This document shows, piece after piece, positions 1 to 12,097 of a stretch of 64,000 nucleotides of DNA (positions are counted from its first letter, which is position 1; each line of letters starts with the position of its first letter). The stretch is taken from assembly GCF_954871325.1 (NCBI RefSeq), contig NC_088778.1:29559120-29623119 (forward strand), given 5' to 3'. A program made the position numbers and the translations under genes. The notes under the pieces were generated by a model. It was given only the letters and a program-made list of their open reading frames with translations, was not told the DNA's origin and did not search any database. The DNA comes from Gordionus sp. m RMFG-2023. Lineage: Eukaryota > Nematomorpha > Gordioida > Chordodea > Parachordodidae.

Positions 1-113
1 AATTTTTCAAATAATGTAATCCAACCAAAAGAACTGCAAAATAATATAACCCTCATTCATAGTTAGTGCTAATTCCCATCAAAATATACAAAAAACACTA
101 TATTTTTATATAC

Positions 114-3100
114 TTTGCCGCTAATTCGCTCTAACTGTGAGTGCAGGGTTAAGCCCTGCCTTTTATATTTATAGCGAAAAGTCATCGTATCCCCTTTCAT
201 GCTGGAATCCTGGATACACCTATAGTTTGGGTTAATATTAAAACAATTCAATTGTGAATTGCAAATTAATATGTTTTTTTTTAAAAATCATAATATTAAT
301 TTAATATAGTGGGAAACAAAGTCATATATAAATAATAACTTGAAAAAATGAATATCGTTTCCCCTCTGTGAAATTAAATTTTGTAACTTTTCAAAATATT
401 CGATAGAAGACACACGAACTATAGGTTGAAAATTGGTGGAAAGACTGTAAGACTTAAACATATCGGCTAGATATTTTGACCAGTTCATCTGAATATTAAA
501 TATTTTGGCAAAAAAATGTTATTTTTTTAAAAAAAAGTTATTTTTTTTAAAAAAATAATAATTTATAATCAAATTGAAAAATAAGTCATCATTTTTAATT
601 AGCATCGTTAAAAAGGACTCGTTTTGAGACGATTTTTAAAAAAAACTAAACTCACTATTTTAGCCGTAAAAATATTGCTTCTCGAGATTTTGATATTAGA
701 TGTTTTAGATCTTCTGGACATCTCTGAGAAAAATCTTTAGACTTGGGTAAGATAAAATATTGGTTAGGAAAAATAGGCTCAAATTGAGCCGTTTAACAAC
801 ACTACTTATAATACTTTAAAAAAAAACGATTAAAAAAAACAAGAAAAACAGGAATGTTTTATTGAAACATACAAAATGGCTTACAAAGGGAAATCTTTTA
901 TCTAAATCAGCGACTCTCAGAAATTCACTTTTTCCGTCATCCATACTTTCACTTATTCCTCTAAACTAAAAAAAAAATAAAATAAAATTTTTACGTCCTT
1001 TCATTTAATATATATTAATAAAAAATTTATATACTTGGCTTAGTTTCTTTTCAAAATCAATTACACCATCTATTTCCTGGGATCTTAATTTTAAAGTATC
1101 TCCCAATAGTTTTTTAACGTATTTTTTATAAGGATTTAATATATTCCGGTTGGAATAATCTCGGTAATCCAAGTTAGGGATACCAGGTTTAATAGATATT
1201 ACTATTTTATCATTGACTATCAACTCAGGCCCAATAACTATTAAAGCTGGGGATATTCCCATTTGGGATAATGTTTTTTGCAAGGGCCAGCATGTTGGAG
1301 ATGAAGTTCTAGGAGCCTTTCTAAGACATTCTTTGATACTGGAATTAATAGAGTTGAATATGACTCGTCTAATGGAGCCATATTTGTTGGCTTTCATAAA
1401 TTTTGGAACATTTTTCCAAAGGTCAACTTTGAATATATTTTCGAAGACATTATTGTAATTGTATGTAAAATTTTTATTTGGTAACTTAAATCTATTCATA
1501 CAAGATTTATGAAAATTGGCAGCGTTTTGTTGAGCGGAAGATTTAAGTCGAGGCGATTCGCTGGCAACTGTTAATATAATTTTGATATGAGTAATTGTTT
1601 ATACATATGTTATCAAAAGCAGTGTATTCAAGGTTGCGCAACAAATACATTTTTTTTTAAAAAAAAGTATTTTAAATATAAATACTAAATAATGCCTATT
1701 TAAATACAAAATACTTTGACGAAAACTACAAATAAATAATTTGACGAATACCTTTTGCAAGTCGATTTTTATAGTGACACTACAATTTTTTTTTAACTTA
1801 AATAATTATTTTTTTATTATTAACCATTTTCTAAAATTCTAATGATTATATAAATATAATTATATCGATGTTCCTATTCATTTTTCTTCAATTAACTTAC
1901 ATCTTCTTCACTTAAAAAAAAAGAAACTTTTATTTTTGCTTTCAAAAATTACTAAAAATAAAATAGGATTTAAAATGAAATAAGTTAAAATATTCACTAA
2001 GTAAACAAATTTAATATTTGAATAAATTAAATGTAGGTTTTCATTATATAATTCAATTTTAAAAAATAAAAAATATATGTTTGAAATCGACCGAAAATTG
2101 TGAAGTCGTTTATTTTATTTTTAATTTTCTCTCCATAACATAATAAATTTTATATATTATTTTTGCTAATAAAAAATAATTATTGTAATATTATTTTTTT
2201 AAATTATTGTTCAATAAATATATTAAATTACTAATCTTTATATTAATCATGTTAATCATATATTGGTAGTTATATATTAATTTATAAACCTTGCAGTGCA
2301 AGTTCTTCAGCGAACGGTAACAACAACATAAATCTATTAACAACATTCTCCTAGCTGTTCTCAAAACAGGTAATATCTCATCCACTCTTGAATCAGTAGG
2401 CCTTTCAAATGAAACTCCCTAGACATGGAGAGTATATCCACACGAACGATCTCCCATTGACTTGGGATTACACTTGTATCAATTTTGCGCCAAGACTAAC
2501 CCCTCATCATTTTCTGCTATCGAAAAGGCAAACGTCTTAAAAGAAACAGTGTGCTGGCCTTACATAGTTTCATACTAATTGTTACCAACATCTTAGGTAT
2601 TTTAGGAAATGAGGCCCTTATGAGATAGATTGCATGCGACTCCCAACGAAGGATTCTAACTTTGTCAGCAGATTTCTCTCGAAATCTATCGGTCCAATTT
2701 TCTAGCATTCATTCTTTCTAGGGTGATATGTAACTTTTTCTCAAGTTCTTTTTATATAAAATTTATATATGTTGCATTCCATATCAAATCAACTGAAGAT
2801 TCAACCCTATTTTCGATATTGGTTTCCATTCTCAAATATTCAACGCTGCTGACAAATATACAATTAATATCCGGGATATTGATTCTCGCATAATTATATT
2901 AATCCATCGGAGTTAGTATATGATCTTCATAAGGACATTGCTGGCTTGCGCTAGCTGCTAGAAGTAATCCCCCATAAACTATCGCAAGGAATTTTGCCTG
3001 TCTTGATCCCAAAATTATTTTAATGGTTGTAAAGGTTTATAAAGTTATTTTTGTTTTTATTCGATATAAGAGATGATTGTGCTCACTTTTTATTATCTTA

Positions 3101-3870
3101 ATTGTTATTGTTACTTTATATTTTTACAAAATCTTATTATTCGTTATAATTAAGGCGTTACGCATTATATTTATATATAATACAATACAATTTGGTAAAT
3201 GTCATTATTCACATATAATTGCCCACTTTTAAAAAAAATAAATACTACATATTTAGTATAATAATATGCTAGCTTATATATAAAGTGTAATAACTCTTGG
3301 CCCAGTATGTGTCTTAATCTAAGATTTTGTACAAATATAAGTATAATGTCTATCTGTATATAAAATTTGAAAGAAAAAAAAGGAGCAATTTTTATTTTAA
3401 AGGAATTTTCGGTTAGCTATTTCTGCTTGGTTTTTGATAATAGCCTTATTATTAATAAAATAGACTTTATCATATATTTTTTTTCATGATAATTTTTGAT
3501 ATATTCTTATTTGTTTTTTGTTTAAATATATTATATTCTGCTATCGTTTTAAGTTTGAATTTTATTTCTAAATTAAAAACCATTGTTTAAATAAAATTAT
3601 TTCACAAAGAAGAACAAAATCAACATTATGAATTTATTTAAAGTTGAAATCTAAATTTTTACTAATTTAACTGATAAATTTTATAATTGAAGAACTCACC
3701 TAAATAATCATGAATCATTTTCCTATTCTTTTGCGAAACCTGATATTTTTGAGTCAAGAAATGTGTCGATGCTTGCTTCGACATCCAATTGGAACAGGTG
3801 TAGGCGTAGAAATCATCGCAAGGATTTATACTGCGATTAAAGTCATCTATCAAACCACTTTTAGTCGAAA
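114..3870 (-). CDS. M13 metallopeptidase (neprilysin/ECE-like), N-terminal half, 5 exons, partial
   Basis: M13 peptidases are zinc metalloendopeptidases, usually type II membrane proteins that cleave small extracellular peptides. Exons read on the minus strand: 3870-3700, 1567-1035, 965-885, 488 to about 340, and about 219-114. The first carries SINPCDDFYAYTCSNWM, the M13 N-terminal signature (cdDFY..tCgnW). The second starts after an AG at 1569-1568, has the SCMN stretch and the GIPNLDYRDY...FEKKLSQ block typical of the family. The 27-codon third exon (phase 0/0) ends RFPF and joins MNWSKYL, matching the usual FPfiNWxxYl. Phases agree from exon 1 to exon 4; the end of exon 4 and the join to the last exon are uncertain, and the last exon (ending ISGK) is the weakest. 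The HExxH and ExxxD zinc sites would lie left of position 1. The signal-anchor exon upstream of 3870 was not found. Host gene, apparently intact as far as seen. Confidence 0.85.
607..808. mobile_element. hAT-like fold-back MITE, TAGTGTTGTTAAA family
   Basis: Palindromic element of about 200 bp lying in an intron of the M13 gene. The left arm reads GACTCGTTTTGAGACGATTT and the right arm ends GAGCCGTTTAACAACACTA. The middle contains the block 'attttagcc...cgagattttg...atagatgt' seen in the sister copies at 9728, 12462, 26624 and 49849. The left end is decayed and no clear target duplication was found. Confidence 0.65.
2395..2720 (+). mobile_element. Decayed LINE 3' end (restriction-like endonuclease region)
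   Basis: In plus-strand pieces this reads PLTWDYTCINFAP, then a region of the form EKAN...K...FLILVTN, then RRILTLSADFSRNLSVQ. These follow the order of the C-terminal domain in the better copies at 7500-7780 and 25.8-26.1 kb (LIWDFTCV, K-Y..F.PI, SEPKES.FL.Q.L..I). Several stops and frame changes; no open frame remains. It sits in the long intron of the M13 gene. Confidence 0.5.
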
Positions 3871-5386
3871 CTAAAAAAAAAATACATTATACATATGCGG
3901 GCTATAATTTTTTTTAATATCAGATAACATATTAAATTTTTTAACATAATATAAGATATATACCCACTAGAGTAATATAAAGGTTTTAATTATCCAATAA
4001 CTATCTTATATATAAGATTAAATCCTATTCTCTATAAAATTATTCTTTATTCGAATAAAATATATTTTTTTTAAACTACTAGAAAATTAAATTTTAAATT
4101 ATATTTGAGGGTCTGTTAAGAGAACGTTTTTTTTAAGTTTATTTTTTGCTTATTGAAATTTGAATATGGTAAGAAATCATATTAGAAAGAAGAAACAACT
4201 AATAAATGATGAAATCATTAATAAATTTAATGAAAATTTGTACTAGCCTTTCCGGAGAAAACAAGCTTAGGTTTTGCAACAGTAATAAGATATAAATCAA
4301 GATTAATGAAGCAAAAAGATTTAAATTGCTTACATCAAGATAAATATTCATGAAAGTGAAAAAAAAACAAATTCTCCTTTTGGGCACATGGATCCTACCA
4401 ATTTTTATCCAATCCTTATTTGATAAAATTGTCAATAAATTTTACTAATTATTTATAATTATTTTCTATTATGGCTTATTTTTATCAATAAAGTAGTTGC
4501 AATAATATATATATATATATCATTTTTTAAAAATAATCATTATTAGCAGCTCAAAAGCACCTCATGAGAAAGCTTATTCTTCCCCGGGTGTAGCTAATCA
4601 TTTCCCAAATATTATCACAAAAGTGTGTACTTTGTTTTTGTTTACTTATATATAGTTTGTTTCAAAATAAAAAATATAATTAAAATATCAATATTGGTAC
4701 AAAGAACTGCCAGCCTCTTATTTTTGATCTTGAGACAAATCAATTATGCATGGGTGTGCCAGCCCTGCTTTCATTATTAATGCTATATATATAAATATAT
4801 ACTATTTTTAAAGTAAAGTAATTTAAAATATTTGAATAATAATATTAAAATGAGGAAAATAAAAGTAATAGCTTTTCACAAAAATGATATTTTTGTTAAA
4901 CAGATTAATTGAAATAAATATATTAGTGGAAAGGATATTTTTGTGAAACAAATCAATTTAAATAATATATTAGAACAAATAATAAATAAACAATTAGTTC
5001 ATTCGTAACATCTATCTTTTTAACTTATTCTCCCTGTCAATTCCTCACTGCTGTTCATGTCATGTTTGTTTTTTTCATGTTTTACTGTGAATATCGTAAC
5101 ACTTTACTTTTTGCCCTTCTCGTCCTATATTATTTGTTGTTCTCAATCGTTATCATCATAATTTATTGTATGTTCATGGGTAGAATAATAAGAATTGAAA
5201 TAAAATTGAATCGTCCTTAAGAATAGAATAAGAATATATGAAAAATAATGAGAAATTTATCATTTTTAATACGAATTGATTACGCGTTTTAATACTACTA
5301 ATATTTGTTAAATCGCGTATTATTTAAAACTTGTAGCTTCCAAGTAACTTTTATTATTTGCATTGATTTGCGTTGTACCTAATATT
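3871..5386. other. No gene recognised
   Basis: AT-rich sequence upstream of the first visible M13 exon. A minus-strand frame at 4199-4435 holds a hydrophobic stretch that could suit a signal anchor, but no acceptable splice junction with the right phase links it to the exon at 3870. Nothing else supported. Confidence 0.4.
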
Positions 5387-5445
5387 TTAATTTGATTGCC
5401 GTCATAATCTGTTAATTTGATTGCCGTCATAATCTGTTAATTTGA
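5387..5445. repeat. 25-bp tandem repeat, about 2.4 units
   Basis: The unit TTAATTTGATTGCCGTCATA plus ATCTG occurs at 5387-5411 and 5412-5436, followed by a partial third unit. The two full units look identical, so the duplication is recent. Confidence 0.85.
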
Positions 5446-5870
5446 ACTTAAATTTCTTTATTTAGTAGCGCCTTTCTTAGTTATCAAACTGGGTATTATG
5501 GTAAATCTGGATCCTATGTCGACCTGCATGAATTTTGTAAAATTGTTCAATTTCAAAGTTAATTCGCTTGTTATCTTTGCCATTAAAATCTTCAGTTCAT
5601 GTTATTTACGCTTATATTTAGCGAGTCAAAATCTTTATTTTTAACTCTATGACTTATAGTTTTATCAATTTCTTTATGTAATCTATTATCATATGGTTGA
5701 TTTGTATTTTGTCTGCAGTCTCTATTGTTTTGACCTTGTTGTGAATTATTATTATAATATATATATTAATATTTTTATTGAACCTCTGATTATACCTGTC
5801 AAAATTTCTTACGTAATTTCCTTCGTTAAACCTCTCATTTTAAAAATTAATATCCAATTTTATTGATCAA
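5446..5870 (-). mobile_element. LTR-retrotransposon fossil, gag/protease-region fragment
   Basis: On the minus strand the segment has an Asn/Gln/Arg-rich stretch (gag C-terminal like), followed by a stretch resembling the start of a retropepsin domain. This order suits a Ty3/gypsy-type gag-protease junction. It is an isolated, broken fragment without recognisable LTRs, and may derive from a family different from the element at 14-16.6 kb. Family assignment is tentative. Confidence 0.4.
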
Positions 5871-6561
5871 AATAATGTAGTTAAATCATCTGGCTTCAGG
5901 CCACAATCTGATAGATACGCATTCTTCTCTCTAAAATGTTTGGGTTCAATCCATCGCAAGAACCTCCGAATTTTTAGATTTACAAGTTTTCTAACCCAAC
6001 TTTTAGATAAACTAGAAACTCTGGAATACTTCTAACTAATATATGGCATATTTAATAGAGATCCCCTTAAAAAAATTTAAAATTTTTATTCATTAGATTT
6101 TTATTTATTAAAGAAATATACTTAGATAGCCATTGAATATAGCCTAAACTTTCATTTTAACATATTAGAATTAACGTAATAATAACATTTGCTGTAATTA
6201 TATATTTTTATAACAACTTTCTTATAAAATTATTAAACTTGATGTAAATATTTATTTTTAAAAAATTTATAAACATTTCATTTTTACACAGCAATTGAAA
6301 TAATTTTATAAGAAAATTGTTATAAATATATGGAAATATTTTACGACAAATCATTATTAATGTATTTATGGTACACTTAAGGTAATTTTAACTATGTTAA
6401 AAATTTGAGTTATTTTTTTTTAAAGTATAATATTTATTAAGTTAACATACGATATTTTACGATTTTAATTATTATTCTGTTTAACCGGACAAACAGATTT
6501 TAAACTACGACGCCCTAATTTGGTTTGTTTTAATTTTTGTTATATTAAATATATATTGTTT

Positions 6562-7966
6562 TTTTTTTTTTTTTTTTTAAATTACACTTATTTATTTATA
6601 TATTTATAAATTTTATCAAAATGTGAGGTGTTCGTGGAAAAATTTTTCGAAGGCTTATCAGGACTCGAAACTATTTTAAACGAAATTCCTTCACACCAGA
6701 GCTTTTTTCTTTTAAAAAAATATTTATTTTTACCAAAGATAGTACATATTTTTAGATCTTCTTCCTTTTTTTTAAATAATGAAATTATTAATCGTGTTCA
6801 TGAATTTTTTAGAAGGTTATTAGAAAATATTTTAAATATTAAATTGGAAGATTTTAATTGGGGCTTCTCACAATTACCCTCGAAAATGGGTGGTTTAGAT
6901 TTATATCCTTTAAACCTTCTATCTCTTTCCTCATTTTTGGCATCGCGTTTGATGAATAACGCCATGATATCTTCTTTTATCTCTCCTAAAGATAACCTTT
7001 TAAACTCAGCCTTGACAGCCTGGACATCTTTAGCTCCACCTGAAGCTGTCTTACCCACGATCTTAACACACCAATCTCTTTTCGAACCTTTAATTAAAAA
7101 ATTTTTTAAAATAATCTCATCAAACCCCCCTTTGGAGTATATTCAACTATTACAGAATGCTGACTGTACTAGTGGCTATGAATGGTTGGAAGCATTACCA
7201 AGTCGTAACCTAGGTAACCTCTTATCAGATGAACAATTAAGAGTTGCCATAGGCCATCGACTTGGATGTAACATTGTTCAACCACATACATGCATCAAAT
7301 GTAAAACATTAGTTGACTCCAAAGGGAGACATGGTCTAAATTGTATATATAGTCAAGGCAGGCATGCAAGGCATGCAGCAATTAATTTAGCTATTAGCCG
7401 TTCTCTTACCAGGGCCCGAATACCAAACATCCTGGAGCCTACAAATTTATCGTTAGATGATGGCTTAAGACCAGATGGTTTAACTTCCGTGCCTTGGTCT
7501 TTAGGGAAATCCTTAATTTGGGACTTCACATGCGTATCTTCTTTCCCAAAAAATTTAAATTCTAATCCGGTTGATATAGCCGAGAAAAAAAAAACAATGA
7601 AATATTCCAAATTCACAAATTATATTTTTACACCGATTGTCATCTCTTCCCTTGGACATATGCCAAGTGGAACTTTAAAGTTTTTAAAAAATATAGGGGA
7701 TAAGATAAGAGCCCTTACATCAGAACCTAAAGAATCTTATTTCTTAAAACAAAACCTCCAAATCATAATTTTAAAATATAACTACACATGTTTTTTGGGA
7801 ACTTGTAGTCCCACCTCGGTTTTTATATAATATTTTATTTATTTTATTTTATTTTATTTTATATTATTTTAATTTAGTATTTTAACGCTATGTATTATTT
7901 TACACAAATTATATAATGTTATTTTGATAAAATTTATAAATATATAAATAAATAAGTGTAATTTAA
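6562..7966 (+). mobile_element. 5'-truncated LINE with restriction-like endonuclease; both ends are 3' termini
   Basis: The body runs from 6623 to the 3' end near 7966 on the plus strand. A 49-bp segment at 6574-6622, preceded by a poly-T run, is the exact reverse complement of the element's own 3' end at 7921-7969. The insertion is bounded by a 15-bp direct repeat, AAATATATATTGTTT, at 6547-6561 and 7967-7981, which looks like the target-site duplication. Thus the insertion has a long copy with 3' end rightward and a 49-nt 3' tip with poly(A) leftward. Relatives are at 59.7 kb (same subfamily) and 25.8, 2.4 and 59.2 kb. Confidence 0.8.
6623..7830 (+). pseudogene. LINE ORF C-terminus: RT thumb plus CCHC and PD-(D/E)XK-like endonuclease
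   Basis: The frame stays open for about 400 codons to a stop at 7828-7830. It has no natural start: the open frame begins at the truncation point. Residues counted from the GTG at 6628. About 1-110 resemble the region after the reverse transcriptase fingers/palm (FLLKKYLFLPKIVHIFR...GGLDLYPL). A zinc-knuckle-like C222-x2-C225...H235-x3-C239 follows, then GRHARH (244-249), RPDG (281-284) and LIWDFT (296-301), the layout of the restriction-like endonuclease of early-branching LINEs. The RT catalytic core is missing because of 5' truncation, so the copy cannot be autonomous. The unbroken frame points to a young insertion. The exact LINE clade was not determined. Confidence 0.8.
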
Positions 7967-7981
7967 AAATATATATTGTTT

Positions 7982-9719
7982 GTTATTTAATATTTTAATT
8001 TTTTGGGGGGTAACAAATAAATAATATTTTACGTAAATCTAAATGGTCTATTTTAAGCTGTTTAGAGGACACTATACAGACAGCTAAACAGATGATGGTT
8101 TAGAAATAAGACAAACCTGAACCCAGCACGTTAAACGATGGTATATAATTTACTCTGCCTTGGTATATAAAAAGTTAGTTTATATTACATTTTTCATACC
8201 GGGCAATTCATTAATTTTATAGGCGTTTTCTATTTAGGAACCTTTAATTACAAAAATAAATTACCGAAAAGGTAAAATAAAGTTATAAAATATAGGGTAA
8301 TATAAATTATTTCGTTCTCTTAAATTTTGATTGAACAAATAATTGAATAATTGGGAGTTAAGATTAAGAATTTATTTAACTTATCAAGATTTTTTTTATT
8401 TTAGTCTAGTTATAAGAAAAGACGGAATTAAGTATAATCCCAAAAAAGCTGGATATCAATCCCCATAACGACTAATATAGGCCAAACGCGATGCCAGCAA
8501 ATACACCGTGGAACCTACCCCGAAGACAGATCTTTTTAAAAATAAAATCCTGGATAAGCCACTGTGTACGTGTTTTATTATATTCTATAGATAGGATTAA
8601 ATTTTAGACCTAATTAATTTTAAAATAGATTTAGTTTGTTCTAATATGCCTCATGACTCGATGTGCCCTGATATTGATATACCTCCCATTATAAAATTTA
8701 AATTACAAAAATAAAGAGTGTTATAACATTATAAGAGGTAGTGGGTACATACAGATATTGTCCAATTTAATAAAACACTTAGATAAAAAGGACAGATTGA
8801 ATAATTTGTAATTGGATATCAAAATCATTTAATTTTTTTTTTAAATACTTGATAATACGACAAATTCCAAGAATGTCAAAATGAAAATGGGTCCCACCAT
8901 TAGTATCACTTTAAATTTAATAATTAATATATTAATGTTTTTAAATGGAATTAATTAAAATTTAAAGGATTTGTTCATATTATTTTAGTTTAATCTTTAT
9001 TTGTGATCAAAAAAAAATTTAGGTAAATATTTAATAATCCAATAAACTTATAATACAATTTTAAAATCTTCAAAATTGCAAGAAAACTTCCAGTTGAATC
9101 TCGATTTTGGTAAATAATTTTTTTGGGGGGTAATATACCTAAACCAATAAACCAAAAACAAAGTTTAAAAGATAATATAGGAGAAAATATCCAGTTATAA
9201 CTTGATTTCTACTCGGTAAATATATATAAAATATCCACTAAATTTAGAATAGAATTATAAGAAATTCAAAATATTTTAACCTCACTCTTTATTTGTAATT
9301 GAAATTTTTATGGGGTTTAATGTTTTGAGGATTTGTGGCATATATGAAGACTTTTAGGAAACAATTAAATTAGATTAAATGAATAAAATTATGATATTTC
9401 TTCTTTTTTTTAAAAAAAAAGATTAAAAAATACAAATAGAGAGAATGGAATTAAAAAGATTAAAACATAAAATGAGAAAGAAGTAAGGGAAAAAAAACGA
9501 AACTTTTTTCATCCATCATTTCTTTATAAAGATTTTGCTACTCTGCTCGGAAAAAAGATTCAAATGGTTTTACTTGTTTCGTAGTCGGGGTGTAAAAATG
9601 AATTTTGTGAAATGAAAAAATTATAAATTTGGGCGCTCTTATTCAACATTAATATAATTATTCCCATTGTTAAAAGAAAGGATTAATAAATTCATTTATT
9701 CACTTTCGTTACCAAAAGA
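7982..9719. other. No gene recognised
   Basis: AT-rich intergenic sequence without a persuasive open frame, repeat end or RNA gene. A slightly GC-richer patch near 8450-8530 gave no recognisable translation in any frame. Confidence 0.4.
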
Positions 9720-9727
9720 GCAAAATC

Positions 9728-9941
9728 TAGTGTTGTTAAACGTCTCGTTTAGAGTCAATTTTTAAAAACGGCTAACTCATTATTTCATCCATCAAATAAT
9801 TACGCAAGCCTGAAGATAGAAGGAACAAAGGTCTAGCCATATATTATTGAAATCTAGAGGCTTAAGCAATATTTTTCCGGCCAAAATATTAAGTTAGCCG
9901 TTTTTAAAAATCGGCTCATAACTAGCCGTTTAACAACACTA
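9728..9941. mobile_element. hAT-like fold-back MITE, best-preserved copy
   Basis: A 214-bp palindromic element beginning TAGTGTTGTTAAACG and ending CGTTTAACAACACTA. Inner arms carry AAAAACGGCTAACTCA and its inverse. Flanks GCAAAATC (9720-9727) and GCAAAACC (9942-9949) form an 8-bp target duplication with one mismatch, the size hAT transposases produce. This copy serves as the reference for the others in the window. Confidence 0.85.
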
Positions 9942-11289
9942 GCAAAACCCATAGGTCTCTAGTAGCTAAAATTGTAAAGCCTCTATTCCCTAGGACAAGA
10001 AATCGAAATTATAGATTTGAATTCGCAAAAATCGATGTGTGAAGTGGCAAGGGAAAATAATTTCGCAATATATTTTGCGAATCATTTTTATTCGCCCATA
10101 TGTGCTCAATAAAATAAAATTGGCAAACAAAACAATTATGCCATTTTAATTGCTCGAATCCAAATATTTTGTTACGAAAAACAAGCGGACTTTAAGAAGA
10201 GGGAGTTTCCCGGTATGAAAATGTAATTTAGATATACTTTATGTTTATAATACCAGGAGGAAATTATAAATTTGTCGTTTTATTTGATATATATATATAT
10301 GTAATTGGTAAAACACATCCCCAAAAAATAATGGAGTCGAAAATGTAAAGGTTTAAAAAAAAGAAGATGTTATTAATTTATCTTTAAAATCTTTCTGAGG
10401 CCACTTCCATACAGAACGTTTTTTTTCAAAGCGATTTTTGGGGTTACCAGCAAATTTTTTTAATCTATTTCCCAAACGAAAGATAATGATTTTAGAATTA
10501 ATTTTTTTATATAATATAATATTTTTAATCGAGCTCCATTTGAGATTAACATTTTTTTTTAAAGAATATTTTATTATAAAAAATTAATTCTAGAAATTGG
10601 GGAAAAGCAGCGAAGCTGAAAATATTATTAGATAATATGGTATGCCATTTGATGCCTTTTCACCGCAACTGTATATTTCTAATTTAAACATATCACAATG
10701 TAAATTTCAGATTATTTTAATTACGGTAGTATGTCACCTTAACAAATATTATGAGTAGGAACTACTTCAAAAATTATAAGATTCAAGATTTTGACTCTTT
10801 TTAAAGGTACTTCCAATTGTGTAATATCACAAGAGGACATATTCTTATAATGTATAAGAATATTATCTATCATATGGCTGCAATAACAATTGGGCATATA
10901 ATTTCCTTCTAAAAATTAAAAAGTATAGAATAAGATTTTTTTCTATACCTAACAATATTGTTATAATCACTAGTCAATTATTGGCTCTAAATGTGTATAC
11001 AAGCTAAGTCTTCCGCCCTCTCTCAAATATTAAAATCAACATTATTTAAAAAATGTCAAGAATCAATGCAAAAATATCTAATAGGAATTTGACAAATACC
11101 TTGTAATCTGTTTATATTATATTGTGCCTAAAATATATGATGAGGAACCAAAATAAAATGAGTCGTAATGGAACAATGTAAATATCTGGTTTTTTCTTAT
11201 TTTTTCTAACTCATTTTTGTTCTTTGCATCCTTCAAATCTCATTAATTATACCTCGTCTCCCCTTTCGCTAGAGGGGTTAAACAGTTAA

Positions 11290-11460
11290 GAGCTGATTTT
11301 AACGGCCTAACTTTTAGCCAGCAAAATTTTACCCCAGGCCTCGAATTCTCTAATAGATGGCACAAAAATAGATATTCCAAAACCTTGCGCAATCTATAAG
11401 AAAAATCTTCAGCCTTATATATTATTTTTTCTGGATAAAATATGTGGTTCACTACCCTTT
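11290..11460. mobile_element. Degenerate copy of the TAGTGTTGTTAAA MITE
   Basis: Contains the family core blocks in order: 'aacggcctaacttttagcc', 'ctaatagatggcac', 'tataagaaaaatcttcagcc' and 'tggataaaatatgtgg'. Both tips are lost. The minus-strand open frame across this stretch (to 11488) is a by-product of the MITE and not a gene. Confidence 0.5.
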
Positions 11461-11559
11461 CGCAGATTTTTTTTTTTTTTAAATACACCTAAAAGAAAAG
11501 CAAAGAATTAATGAATCATTCAACCATACCTTGAGATTTCTGTTAAATTATAAATATTT

Positions 11560-12060
11560 ACTATAATATTAAAATGATTGTTTCGTTTTATTATTATGTT
11601 TAAATGACTTACACGAGCGTTAATTTAGTCCTTGTTGGTTTATTATTGGATGTTTTGTTTATTTACCATGACCTATTTAGAAAAATAAATTACGATTAAA
11701 CTGGAAATATTTTTCTATATATGAAATAGTTTTTTTTTAAAAATCATTTTTGCTCGGTTTATTGCATGCTTATATTATTTACCCAACCGTGTTTAGCGGA
11801 ATCAAGATTTAACTGGATCTTCTCTTTTATTAAAGATTTCGTAATTTAATTGTGGGTTTATTTTATTGTGGGATTTTAAATTTATTTATTATGACCTATA
11901 TAAGATATAAAAAAAAATCAAGGGAAAATGTACTTCTATTTGAAGGTAGTCTTAATATAGTTTTATTGGTATTTTATCTGTGTATCCAAATTTACCCAAG
12001 CTTGTTTGCCAGCGGCAAGATTTAACTGAAAATTTGTAATAATCAAATCAAGTTAATTTA
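11560..12060. repeat. Imperfect direct repeats of unknown type
   Basis: Two similar blocks occur here, each containing a stretch like 'tttaccca(a/g)...gtttg/agc.g...caagatttaactg' (around 11780-11815 and 11990-12030). A related block lies inverted near 28985-29100. No ends or target duplication could be defined. Confidence 0.35.
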
Positions 12061-12097
12061 TATTTTATCATAAAGTTATTATGATTAGAAACCTACC

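Noticed and set aside
4199-4435. Signal-anchor exon of the M13 peptidase
   Set aside because: Hydrophobic stretch only; no junction with correct phase to the exon at 3870.
6574-7969. Cut-and-paste transposon with 49-bp TIRs
   Set aside because: The inverted ends equal the LINE 3' tip, one has a poly-T run, and the 15-bp duplication suits LINE insertion, not a DNA transposase.
11243-11488. 81-codon minus-strand frame
   Set aside because: Composed of a degenerate MITE copy.
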